A stretch of 64,000 nt of DNA from Candidatus Ideonella esbjergensis (GTDB lineage: Bacteria > Pseudomonadota > Gammaproteobacteria > Burkholderiales > Burkholderiaceae_C), in assembly GCA_016710065.1 (NCBI GenBank), contig JADJLP010000015.1, positions 372,001-436,000 of the forward strand, in the 5' to 3' direction. Positions 9,415 to 17,069 of this stretch are shown here, in pieces; within the stretch, counting starts at the first letter, position 1; each line of letters starts with the position of its first letter. The position numbers and the translations under genes are program-made. A model generated the notes under the pieces. It saw only the letters and a list, made by a program, of their open reading frames with translations. It was not told the origin of the DNA and did no database searches.

Positions 9415-10020
9415 TCAGGCGGCATCCGCCTCGCCCAGCAATTGCACATCGATCGCGTCGCACAGCGCGTGCAGCGCCAGCAACTGCAACTCCATCGCTC
9501 GTACCGCACGTTCGTGCGGCACAGCGATCCACACATCGGTCTCGGCCAGCAGCGCATGCCAGGGGGCGCTCAGGCCGGCCCCGAACAGCACAACGCTCAT
9601 GTCTTTGGCATGGGCCTCGCGGATCGCGGCCTCGGCGGCCGGGTCATGCGAGGCCAGGCTGAACAGCACCAGAAGATCGCCAGGCTGGCCCAGGGCCATC
9701 ACCTGCTGCGCCAGGCCCAGCTCGTGCTCGACAGACCCCAGGCCTTCCGCCGGATAGGGCGCCAGGCTGTGGTGGCCACTCAGCGCCACCGCCGCCAAGG
9801 CTGGCCTCTCGCGCTCCATCCGGGTCATCAACACGCTGCACATCAGCTGGGCCAACATTTGGGCACCACCCGTGCCACCTGCCAGCAACTTGCCGCCCGA
9901 GGTGAGGCAGGCCACAGCCACCTGGGCCGCGTCCGCCAGCGGGCGGGAGAGGTTTTCAGCAACCTGGTAAAGCAGGTCGGCAGATTCGAAGAAGTGCTGT
10001 TGTATGCGGGGTTCGAGCAT
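9415..10020 (-). CDS. SIS-domain protein, DiaA/GmhA family
   Basis: This 201-residue protein is a single sugar-isomerase (SIS) domain: GGKLLAGGTGGAQMLAQLM corresponds to the phosphosugar-binding loop and LGQPGDLLVLFSLA to the second SIS motif. GmhA makes heptose phosphate; DiaA, its close relative, promotes DnaA assembly at oriC. The place between yraN and a dolP-like gene fits DiaA. The start at 10020 is set by a strong GGAGGG just upstream (MLEPRIQQHFFESADLLYQ); the frame is open further but without a ribosome site. Confidence 0.88.
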   Translation of the reverse strand: MLEPRIQQHFFESADLLYQVAENLSRPLADAAQVAVACLTSGGKLLAGGTGGAQMLAQLMCSVLMTRMERERPALAAVALSGHHSLAPYPAEGLGSVEHELGLAQQVMALGQPGDLLVLFSLASHDPAAEAAIREAHAKDMSVVLFGAGLSAPWHALLAETDVWIAVPHERAVRAMELQLLALHALCDAIDVQLLGEADAA

Positions 10021-10107
10021 GTCCCTCCATGATAAGCGGGGCATCCATCTCGCCGGTTGGTCTGCAGGTGCAACGACAAGTTCCGCCGCCGCGGTGGCCA
10101 AGGTGTT

Positions 10108-10515
10108 TCAAGCGGCGTCGAAGGCAGCTTGCAGCCAGGTGAGCCGGCCTTCATCCAGCGCCACCACGTCGAAGCGGCAGGGCGGTAGCACCTCGCAGCG
10201 CAGCAGGTAGTGCTGGGCCGCGCGGATCAGCTTGCTGCGCTTGGCAAAGCTGATGCTGGCCGCCGCGCCGCCGTGCGAGGCGTCACCGCGTGCGCGCACC
10301 TCCACGAACACCAGGGTGCCGTCGCGGGCAAGCATGATGAGGTCGATCTCGCCGCCGCGCTTGGAAGGGCCGCGCGCGACCCGATAATTGCGCTCCACCA
10401 GCCTCAAGCCCTTCGATAGCAGGTGCGCCAGGGCCTGGTCTTCCGCACGCGCGCCCGAGGCGAGTGCGTCCCGCCTGTCATCGGCCTGCCGCCCGGCACC
10501 ATCCTTCCTGAACAT
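10108..10515 (-). CDS. yraN: YraN family protein (UPF0102, endonuclease-like fold)
   Basis: The 135-residue product has the UPF0102 core: GLRLVERNYRVARG, then GGEIDLIMLARDGTLVFVEVR, where E, D and E-x-R line up with a PD-(D/E)XK-like active site. The C-terminal half has RFDVVALDEGRLTWLQAAF. The cellular role is not established. The start at 10515 lies face to face with the rsmI start, the two ATG codons sharing two base pairs. YraN begins the dolP-diaA-yraN group on this strand. Confidence 0.9.
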   Translation of the reverse strand: MFRKDGAGRQADDRRDALASGARAEDQALAHLLSKGLRLVERNYRVARGPSKRGGEIDLIMLARDGTLVFVEVRARGDASHGGAAASISFAKRSKLIRAAQHYLLRCEVLPPCRFDVVALDEGRLTWLQAAFDAA

Positions 10516-11452
10516 GGCCACCCCCGCTCCCTCATTGTTGGCCGCCGCCGCCGAGGCCGCTGGCCACCAGCAACACCCGGCCGGTGCACTGTACGTGGTG
10601 GCCACGCCCATCGGCAACCTTGCCGATTTCAGCCTGCGCGCCATCCACGTGCTGGCGCTGGTGGACGCCGTGGCCTGCGAGGACACGCGGGTCAGCGGCG
10701 GCCTGCTGCGCCACCTGGGGCTGGACAAACCCTTGATCGCCCTGCACGAACACAACGAGCGTGAGGCCAGCGCCAAGGTGCTGGCGCGCCTGGCCGCTGG
10801 CGAGCGCGTGGCCTATGTGAGCGATGCCGGCACGCCCGCCATCTCCGACCCCGGCGCGGTGCTGGTGGCCCAGGCCCGCGCCGCAGGCCACCGCGTGGTG
10901 CCGCTGCCCGGCGCCAGCGCCGTGGTCACCGCGCTGAGCGCCGCTGGTGTGGCCCCGCAACCCGATGGCACCGCCGGCTTTGCCTTCGGCGGTTTCCTGC
11001 CCGCCAAGGGCGCCGACCGTGCCGCTGCGCTGCGCCAAGCAACGCTAGAGCCCCGCGCGCTGGTGCTGTTCGAGGCGCCGCACCGCATCGAGGCCTTGCT
11101 GACCGAGCTGGCTGCCGCTTGCCCCGAGCGCGAGATCAGCGTCTGCCGTGAGCTCACCAAGCAGTTCGAGCAGATCACCACCCTGAGCGCCAGCCAGGCT
11201 CCCACCTGGCTGGCTGGCGACGAGCAGCGCCGCAAGGGTGAATTCGTGCTGGTGCTGCATGCGCTGCCAGCACCCGTCGAAGCCGAGGCCGACGCCCTGC
11301 CCGCCGGGGCCCTGCGCCAGTTGCAGGTGCTGCTGCGCGAGCTGCCGCTCAAGCAGGCCGTGGCGCTGGCCACCGAGTTGACCGGCCAGCCGCGCAATGC
11401 GCTCTACCAGCGCGCGCTGGCGCTGAAGAACGCCGTCGAAGATGGGACCTGA
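10514..11452 (+). CDS. rsmI: 16S rRNA 2'-O-ribose methyltransferase RsmI (C1402)
   Basis: RsmI methylates the 2'-OH of C1402 in the decoding centre using S-adenosylmethionine. The 312-residue product has the tetrapyrrole-methylase fold signatures ALYVVATPIGNLADFSLRA, VACEDTRVSGGLL, VSDAGTPAISDPG and VPLPGASAVVTALSAAG. FEAPHRIEALL and CRELTKQFEQI follow, as in the family. The ATG at 10514 is chosen; upstream in-frame codons overlap yraN. Confidence 0.95.
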   Translation: MATPAPSLLAAAAEAAGHQQHPAGALYVVATPIGNLADFSLRAIHVLALVDAVACEDTRVSGGLLRHLGLDKPLIALHEHNEREASAKVLARLAAGERVAYVSDAGTPAISDPGAVLVAQARAAGHRVVPLPGASAVVTALSAAGVAPQPDGTAGFAFGGFLPAKGADRAAALRQATLEPRALVLFEAPHRIEALLTELAAACPEREISVCRELTKQFEQITTLSASQAPTWLAGDEQRRKGEFVLVLHALPAPVEAEADALPAGALRQLQVLLRELPLKQAVALATELTGQPRNALYQRALALKNAVEDGT

Positions 11453-11518
11453 ACGCCTCCTGCATGGCCATGGGCCGGCCCACCGGCAGGAAATGGGCCC
11501 CACTCCTACAATCGATTC

Positions 11519-12982
11519 ATGATTTCTCGCGAACCCACCCTCGAACGTCTGGCCGTGGCCCAGTGCCTGCTGCTCGACCCTTACCAGCTGAACGAGGCCG
11601 CGCTGGCGCGGGCGCTGGGCACCATCGGCGAGCACAAGGTCGATGACGCGGACCTCTACTTCCAGTACACCCGCCATGAAGGCTGGAGCCTGGAAGAAGG
11701 CATCGTCAAGAGCGGCAGCTTCAGCATCGACCAGGGCGTGGGCGTGCGCGCCGTGGTGGGTGAGAAGACCGCCTTCGCGTATTCCGACGACATCTCCGAA
11801 GCCGCGCTGCAGGACGCAGCACGCACCGTGCGCAGCATCGCCGCCGCCGGCCAGAGCCGCCGCGTGAAGGTGGGCACCGCCACCAGCGTGGCCAAGAGCC
11901 GGCTGCTGTACGCACCGCTCGACCCGATCAGCACCCTTGACAGCACCCAGAAGGTGGCGCTGCTGGAGAAGGTGGAGAAGATGGCCCGCGCCCGTGACCC
12001 GCGCGTGGTGCAGGTGATGGCCGGCGTGGCCGCCGAGTACGACGTGGTGATGGTGGCTCGTGCCGACGGCACCCGCGCCGCCGATGTGCGGCCACTGGTG
12101 CGGCTCTCGGTCACCGTGATCGCCGAACAGAATGGCCGCCGCGAGGTAGGCTCGGGTGGTGGTGGAGGCCGCTTCGGCCTGGGCTACTTCCAGGACGCGC
12201 AGCTCACCCAGTACGTGGACCAGGCGGTGAACGCCGCGCTCACCAACCTCGAATCGCGCGCCGTGCCCGCCGGCCAGATGACCGTGGTGCTGGGCTCGGG
12301 CTGGCCCGGCGTGATGTTGCACGAGGCCGTGGGCCATGGCCTGGAGGGCGACTTCAACCGCAAGGGCTCGTCCACCTTCTCGGGCCGCACGGGTCAGCGC
12401 GTGGCCGCCAAGGGCGTGACGGTGCTGGACGACGGCACCATCGCCGACCGCCGCGGCTCGCTCAACATCGACGACGAGGGCAACGCCAGCCAGCGCAACG
12501 TGCTGATCGAGGACGGCATCCTGCGCGGCTACATGCAGGACAGCCTCAACGCCCGGCTGAGCGGCGTGAAGCCCACCGGCAACGGCCGGCGCGAGAGCTA
12601 TGCCCACGTGCCCATGCCACGCATGACCAACACCTACATGCTGGCCGGCGACAAGAGCAAGGAAGAGATCGTCGCCAGCATCCAGCGCGGTGTGTACGCC
12701 ACAAATTTCGGCGGCGGACAGGTGGACATCACCAGCGGCAAGTTCGTGTTCTCGGCCTCCGAGGCTTACTGGGTGGAGAAGGGCAAGATCCTCTACCCGG
12801 TCAAGGGTGCCACGCTGATCGGCAACGGGCCCGAGGCGCTCAAGCACATCACCATGATAGGCAACGACCTGCAGCTCGACACCGGCGTGGGCACCTGCGG
12901 CAAGGAAGGCCAGAGCGTGCCGGTGGGCGTGGGCCAGCCCACGCTGCGCATCGAAGGCCTCACCGTCGGCGGTACAGCCTGA
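11519..12982 (+). CDS. tldD: Metalloprotease TldD
   Basis: TldD pairs with PmbA (TldE) to form a zinc protease that trims unfolded peptides and some peptide natural products and antitoxins. The 487-residue product has the zinc motif HEAVGHGLEGD (about residues 262-272), preceded by MTVVLGSGWPGVML. The glycine-rich GSGGGGGRFGLGYF and the C-terminal GTCGKEGQSVPVGVGQP, carrying the third metal ligand, match TldD. No pmbA lies in the window. It starts 66 bases after rsmI and could share its transcript. Confidence 0.96.
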   Translation: MISREPTLERLAVAQCLLLDPYQLNEAALARALGTIGEHKVDDADLYFQYTRHEGWSLEEGIVKSGSFSIDQGVGVRAVVGEKTAFAYSDDISEAALQDAARTVRSIAAAGQSRRVKVGTATSVAKSRLLYAPLDPISTLDSTQKVALLEKVEKMARARDPRVVQVMAGVAAEYDVVMVARADGTRAADVRPLVRLSVTVIAEQNGRREVGSGGGGGRFGLGYFQDAQLTQYVDQAVNAALTNLESRAVPAGQMTVVLGSGWPGVMLHEAVGHGLEGDFNRKGSSTFSGRTGQRVAAKGVTVLDDGTIADRRGSLNIDDEGNASQRNVLIEDGILRGYMQDSLNARLSGVKPTGNGRRESYAHVPMPRMTNTYMLAGDKSKEEIVASIQRGVYATNFGGGQVDITSGKFVFSASEAYWVEKGKILYPVKGATLIGNGPEALKHITMIGNDLQLDTGVGTCGKEGQSVPVGVGQPTLRIEGLTVGGTA

Positions 12983-12990
12983 CATGGCGC

Positions 12991-13070
12991 ACCCGGCTGC
13001 GGTGGACCGCAGCCACCCTCCACGAGGGTGAGCAGGCCACTTGGGAGCGGCCCGGCGCTGGCCTGCCGCC
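12991..13070. repeat. Two-hairpin dispersed element, copy A
   Basis: A perfect hairpin GGCTGCGG-TGGA-CCGCAGCC (12995-13014) is followed by arms GCAGGCC and GGCCTGC around a 21-base GC-rich middle. About 75 bases are clearly similar to 37743-37820. It follows the tldD stop closely and may serve as a transcript end. Confidence 0.75.
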
Positions 13071-13119
13071 ACTCCGATCAGTTCCGAGTCAGCTCAGGCA
13101 TGTTAGAGTCGCCACCGTG

Positions 13120-13197
13120 ATGAACGCCCCGCGCTTTTTCTTTTCGTACTTTTGGTTCTCGCCCCGTCTGGCGGCTCGAGAGGCCATCGCACGCTAG
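13120..13197 (+). CDS. Aromatic-rich leader peptide of aroG (attenuation peptide)
   Basis: A 25-residue frame reads M-N-A-P then RFFFSYFWFS, with five phenylalanines, one tyrosine and one tryptophan in eight positions, and ends at TAG 13197. It lies between a short promoter-like region and a strong Rho-independent terminator in front of DAHP synthase. This is the layout of transcription attenuation by ribosome stalling at scarce charged tRNA. A GTG directly before the ATG could also start it. Family knowledge: leader peptides with runs of the end-product amino acid control trp, phe and his operons. Confidence 0.85.
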   Translation: MNAPRFFFSYFWFSPRLAAREAIAR

Positions 13198-13252
13198 TAA
13201 AGCGCAAAGCGACACCCTCAAGAAACCGCCGGAAACCCCGGCGGTTTTTTTT
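13160..13252 (+). terminator. Attenuator: intrinsic terminator with alternative antiterminator pairing
   Basis: A ten-base-pair stem AAACCGCCGG / CCGGCGGTTT (13223-13247) with loop AAACC is followed by a T run to 13252. The terminator's 5' arm CCGCCGG (13226-13232) can pair instead with CTGGCGG (13168-13174) inside the leader reading frame, seven pairs including one G-U. CGCC (13160-13163) can cover GGCG (13170-13173) when no ribosome stalls. A ribosome held on the Phe/Tyr/Trp codons would free CTGGCGG and prevent termination. Confidence 0.8.
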
Positions 13253-13272
13253 CGCCCTCAGGAGACATGTTG

Positions 13273-14385
13273 ATGAACGCCAAAGCCACCGCTGCCGACG
13301 CCCGCACCTTGGGTGAGCGCACCGGCGAAACCGACGACGAACGCATTGAAGAGGTGACCCCCTTGCCGCCGCCCGAACACCTGATGCGCTTCTTCCCCAT
13401 CGCCGGTACGCCAGCCGAGAAGCTGATCAAGCACACGCGCCACAACGTGCGCCGCATCATGGCCGGCAAGGACGACCGGTTGCTGGTCATCATCGGCCCG
13501 TGCTCCATCCACGACCCGGCCGCGGCCGTGGAATACGCCCGCCGCCTGAAGGCCGAGCGCGAGAAGTACGCCGACACGCTGGAAATCGTGATGCGCGTGT
13601 ACTTCGAAAAGCCGCGCACCACCGTGGGCTGGAAGGGCCTGATCAACGACCCCTACCTCGACGAGAGCTACCGCATCGACGAGGGCCTGCGCATCGCCCG
13701 CCAGCTGCTGGTGGAGATCAACCGCGCCGGGGTACCGGCCGGCAGCGAGTTCCTCGACGTGATCAGCCCGCAGTACATCGGCGACCTGATCAGCTGGGGC
13801 GCCATCGGTGCGCGCACCACCGAGAGCCAGGTTCACCGTGAGCTGTCCTCGGGCCTCTCCGCCCCGGTGGGCTTCAAGAACGGCACCGACGGCAACATCC
13901 GCATCGCCACCGACGCCATCCAGGCCGCCAGCAAGCCGCACCACTTCCTGTCGGTGCACAAGAACGGCCAGGTGGCCATCGTCGAGACCAAGGGCAACAA
14001 GGACTGCCACGTCATCCTGCGCGGCGGCAAGACGCCCAACTACGACGCCGCCAGCGTGGCCGTGGCCTGTGCTGACCTGACCGCCGCCAAGCTCGAACCC
14101 ACCCTGATGGTGGACTGCAGCCATGCCAACTCGAGCAAGCAGCACCAGAGGCAGATAACCGTGGCACAGGACGTCGCCGCCCAGGTGGCCAGCGGCAGCC
14201 GCAGCATCTTCGGCGTGATGGTGGAAAGCCACCTGCACGCCGGCGCGCAGAAGTTCAGCCCGGGCAAGGACGACCCCGCCAAGCTGGCCTATGGCCAGAG
14301 CATCACCGACGCCTGCATCAACTGGGACGATTCTGTGGACGTGCTGAAGGTGCTGAGCGACGCGGTGAAACAGCGCCGGGGCTGA
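13273..14385 (+). CDS. aroG: 3-deoxy-7-phosphoheptulonate (DAHP) synthase, class I AroG type
   Basis: The enzyme condenses phosphoenolpyruvate with erythrose-4-phosphate, the first step of the shikimate pathway. The 370-residue product shows the class I landmarks LLVIIGPCSIHD, MRVYFEKPRTTVGWKGLINDP, GARTTESQVHRELSSGLS, GFKNGTDGNI and MVDCSHANSSKQH (metal and PEP ligands). AGGAGA sits seven bases before the ATG at 13273, but only one base before an alternative ATG at 13267, so 13273 is preferred. The Phe-rich leader in front suggests phenylalanine-responsive attenuation in addition to feedback inhibition. Confidence 0.96.
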   Translation: MNAKATAADARTLGERTGETDDERIEEVTPLPPPEHLMRFFPIAGTPAEKLIKHTRHNVRRIMAGKDDRLLVIIGPCSIHDPAAAVEYARRLKAEREKYADTLEIVMRVYFEKPRTTVGWKGLINDPYLDESYRIDEGLRIARQLLVEINRAGVPAGSEFLDVISPQYIGDLISWGAIGARTTESQVHRELSSGLSAPVGFKNGTDGNIRIATDAIQAASKPHHFLSVHKNGQVAIVETKGNKDCHVILRGGKTPNYDAASVAVACADLTAAKLEPTLMVDCSHANSSKQHQRQITVAQDVAAQVASGSRSIFGVMVESHLHAGAQKFSPGKDDPAKLAYGQSITDACINWDDSVDVLKVLSDAVKQRRG

Positions 14386-14500
14386 GTGAGGCCCCGCCGC
14401 CCGGTGTTGTGGACGCGGAACAATCGGCTTGCGGTGCGGCAAAGCACGCCCGCAAGGCCGACAATTCCGAACACACACCCCGGATCTTCAAGGAGAACCC

Positions 14501-14812
14501 ATGCGCCGTGAAGTGATCGTGCTATTCGACGCCCAGCGTCAGCTGGACATCCCGGTGGACGCCACCGACCTGCCGGCCGCCGACGTGGCCCGGCGCTGGC
14601 TGGACGACGAGTTCACCCGGCTGGACTGTGCCCCGCTGCGGGCCAGCGGCAAGGTGCTCACCGCCGACAAACTGCTGGCTGTGGCTGCGGAGGCGGGCGA
14701 GCCCAGCTTCGACGACCCGGTGTGGCGCCAGGCCTTTGCACGCGCCACCGTGGCCGCGATGGGTCGCGACGTGGTCACCGTGGACCTGGCAGCGATGAAG
14801 GTGCGCGCCTGA
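14501..14812 (+). CDS. Conserved-looking hypothetical protein (103 residues)
   Basis: An AAGGAGA ribosome site precedes the ATG. The product begins MRREVIVLFDAQRQLDIPVD and continues as a mixed alpha/beta sequence with no membrane segment, cysteine cluster or signal peptide. I do not recognise the family. It follows aroG by 115 bases in the same direction and ends just before the convergent cobalamin adenosyltransferase. Codon use matches its neighbours. Confidence 0.75.
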   Translation: MRREVIVLFDAQRQLDIPVDATDLPAADVARRWLDDEFTRLDCAPLRASGKVLTADKLLAVAAEAGEPSFDDPVWRQAFARATVAAMGRDVVTVDLAAMKVRA

Positions 14813-14820
14813 ATCGAAAG

Positions 14821-15393
14821 TCAGCCGCCGCGCTGCAGCTTCTCGCTGCGCCAGTAAACATCGTCACCGCCCAGCCCGTCGAGGTTGGCGCGGTTGAGCA
14901 CCCGGGCCAGCACAAACAACAGGTCCGACAAGCGGTTCAGATACTGGCGCGGCGCGGTATTCACCGAATCAACCGCCGCCAGCGACACCACCGCGCGCTC
15001 GGCACGCCGGGCAATGGTGCGCGCCACATGGGCCAGCGCCGCGCTGCGCGTGCCGGCCGGCAGGATGAACTCGGCCAGACGCGGCAACGTGGCGTTGTGG
15101 TGCGCCAGCGCCTCGTCCAGGCGTGCCACGGCCTCGGCCTTGAGCAGCTCATAGCCGGGGATGGACAGCTCGCCACCCAGGTTGAACAGCTCGTGCTGGA
15201 TCACCACCAGCAGCTCACGCACATCGGCCGGCAGCGGCTCGGCCAGCAGCACGCCCAGTTGTGAGTTGAGCTCGTCCACGTCGCCCATGGCGGCCACACG
15301 CAAATGGTCTTTGGGCACGCGTTGGCCGTCGCCCAGGCCCGTGGTGCCGTCGTCGCCAGTGCGGGTCGCGATTTGTGTGAGTCGGTTGGCCAT
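14821..15393 (-). CDS. PduO-type cob(I)alamin adenosyltransferase
   Basis: The enzyme transfers the adenosyl group of ATP to cob(I)alamin to make coenzyme B12. The 190-residue product has the PduO N-terminal ATP loop TRTGDDGTTGLGDGQRV (about 9-25), GDVDELNSQLG, and the C-terminal helix motif RRAERAVVSLA ... NTAPRQYLNRLSDLLFVLAR. The ATG at 15393 gives the normal length. It lies 23 bases downstream of the sheath-like gene on the same strand, so the two may share a transcript. Confidence 0.95.
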   Translation of the reverse strand: MANRLTQIATRTGDDGTTGLGDGQRVPKDHLRVAAMGDVDELNSQLGVLLAEPLPADVRELLVVIQHELFNLGGELSIPGYELLKAEAVARLDEALAHHNATLPRLAEFILPAGTRSAALAHVARTIARRAERAVVSLAAVDSVNTAPRQYLNRLSDLLFVLARVLNRANLDGLGGDDVYWRSEKLQRGG

Positions 15394-15416
15394 GGGGCAG
15401 TTTAGTCGGCGGGCTT

Positions 15417-16979
15417 TCAGCCCTGGGCCTGGCCGGCCTTTGTTTGCACCTTGAGGATGACGAACTCTGCTGGCTTCAGGGGCGCAAAGCCGATGTGGAT
15501 GTTGACCAGGCCCAGCGCGATGTCGTTGTCGGTGGTGGTGCCAAGGTCGCATCGGACGAAGTAGGCGTCCTTGGGTGAGCGCCCCTGAAAGGCCCCCTGT
15601 GTGAACAGTGCTTGCAAATAGCCGCCCACCGCCAGCCGTATCTGCGCCCACAGCGGCTCGCCATTGGCCTCAAAGACCACCCATTGCAGACCACGGTACA
15701 GGCTTTCCTCGATGTGCAGCGCCATGCGTCGCACGGGGATGTATTTGTACTCGTCGGCCAGCGGGTCTGCGCCGCGCAGGGTGCGCGCCCCCCAGGCCAC
15801 GGTGCCGATCGTGGGAAAGCGGCGCAGGCAGTTCACGCCCAGGCGGTTGAGCAGTCCGTTCTGGGCATCGTTGAGGCTGAGCGCCGGGCCCTGGACACCA
15901 CGGAGCGTGGCCTCGGTGCCGGCCGGGGCCTTCCAGACACCGCGCGCGGCATCGGTGCGGGCCATCAAGCCGGCTATGGCACCGCAGGCCGCCCGGCTGC
16001 CCATGGTGCTGGCGTTCGGCTCGCTGCCCCCGGCCAGGCGCGGAAAGTAGAGCGCTGCGTTGCGGGCACGCACATCCTCGATGCCCAGGCAGGGCAGCCC
16101 GTGCGTTGCGTCGGTCGCGTCATCGGGCGATTGCCACGCTGCCGGAGCGTCGACGATGAGCATGGCGCGGCGCTGCACGCAGATGTCAAGCGCCGCGCGG
16201 TAGACCTCCGGGGCGGTGTCGCCGCCAACGGTGTCGGGCGGTATGCACAGCAGGTTGAAGAGCTTGGTGCGCCCCAGCGCGTGCAAGCCGGTCCGGGCAG
16301 CCTCATCGCCCAGGTAGGCGGCCAGATCGAGCGGCTCGCTGTCTTGGGCGGCATGGTCCGCGCTGACCGGCGTCGAGAGTGTGTCGTCGGCCCACAGGGC
16401 GGCGCCGGGGCCCGCGGCGGCATGCGCGGCGGGCATGGCCGAGGCGGGCATCGCAGTTTCCACACGGAGCAAGGATGATTGGCTGGCCAGCACGCGGTCC
16501 ACGCGCCTCGGCCCCTCTTTGACACTGAGGTTGGGGAACACCTCCACCTCACCTGTGGGGGTGTGGCACACGCTGAGCGTGAACAGATCGGCGGCCAAGG
16601 CTGACGGCTCGATGCGCACGCGCAACGCATTGGCCCAGCTGCCACGCGATGCCGCCACCAGAACCAGGTTGGGAAGCACGATCAGAGCCCGATCCCGGGC
16701 ACCCGCTGCGGTGCTGGGCTTGAACAGCCGCAGGATCACCGCCTGCCGGCCACCGTTGGTGAAGAAATCCCGCACGACCAAGCGCATGGTGCAGGCTGGA
16801 TCCAGCCCGCCAAAGCTGCTTGCGTAGGCCGAGTAGCTGTCCACGAGGGTGGGCTCTTCGGCCCCCATGGGGGTGCGGCCAACGAAAGCGGTGATGGCCG
16901 TGGCCACCGCCTGGATGGTTCTGGTGCCGCTCGGCAACTCCTCCACATAGACACCCGGGGAAAGGCTGGCGTTTGGCAT
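15417..16979 (-). CDS. Orphan phage-tail-sheath family protein (contractile injection system sheath)
   Basis: The 520-residue protein starts SPGVYVEELPSGTRTIQAV, the classic opening of contractile sheath proteins (gp18, Pvc2/Afp2-like), with TAITAFVGRTPMG after it. The C-terminus matches the conserved sheath domain: YIPVRRMALHIEESLYRGLQW, FEANGEPLW, then KDAYFVRCDLGTTTDNDI and FAPLKPAEFVILK. Sheath subunits polymerise round a tail tube and contract. No tube, baseplate, spike or AAA+ ATPase gene lies nearby, so its role is unclear. GC content resembles the neighbours. The start is preceded by GGAGAA. Confidence 0.9.
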   Translation of the reverse strand: MPNASLSPGVYVEELPSGTRTIQAVATAITAFVGRTPMGAEEPTLVDSYSAYASSFGGLDPACTMRLVVRDFFTNGGRQAVILRLFKPSTAAGARDRALIVLPNLVLVAASRGSWANALRVRIEPSALAADLFTLSVCHTPTGEVEVFPNLSVKEGPRRVDRVLASQSSLLRVETAMPASAMPAAHAAAGPGAALWADDTLSTPVSADHAAQDSEPLDLAAYLGDEAARTGLHALGRTKLFNLLCIPPDTVGGDTAPEVYRAALDICVQRRAMLIVDAPAAWQSPDDATDATHGLPCLGIEDVRARNAALYFPRLAGGSEPNASTMGSRAACGAIAGLMARTDAARGVWKAPAGTEATLRGVQGPALSLNDAQNGLLNRLGVNCLRRFPTIGTVAWGARTLRGADPLADEYKYIPVRRMALHIEESLYRGLQWVVFEANGEPLWAQIRLAVGGYLQALFTQGAFQGRSPKDAYFVRCDLGTTTDNDIALGLVNIHIGFAPLKPAEFVILKVQTKAGQAQG

Positions 16980-17069
16980 GGCGTTCTCCTGGCCCGTTGC
17001 GGCCAACAAGCTGACCCTTGCACTGTAGCGGCCGCAACCGAGTCGGCGCTGCGCGGCTACAGTGCCGCC

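Noticed and set aside
11045..13072. A 675-codon frame antisense to rsmI and tldD
   Set aside because: Composition is the His-rich shadow type, and both sense genes have complete family signatures.
15417..16979. A prophage remnant around the sheath gene
   Set aside because: No other phage gene, attachment site or composition shift is seen; both flanks are housekeeping genes.
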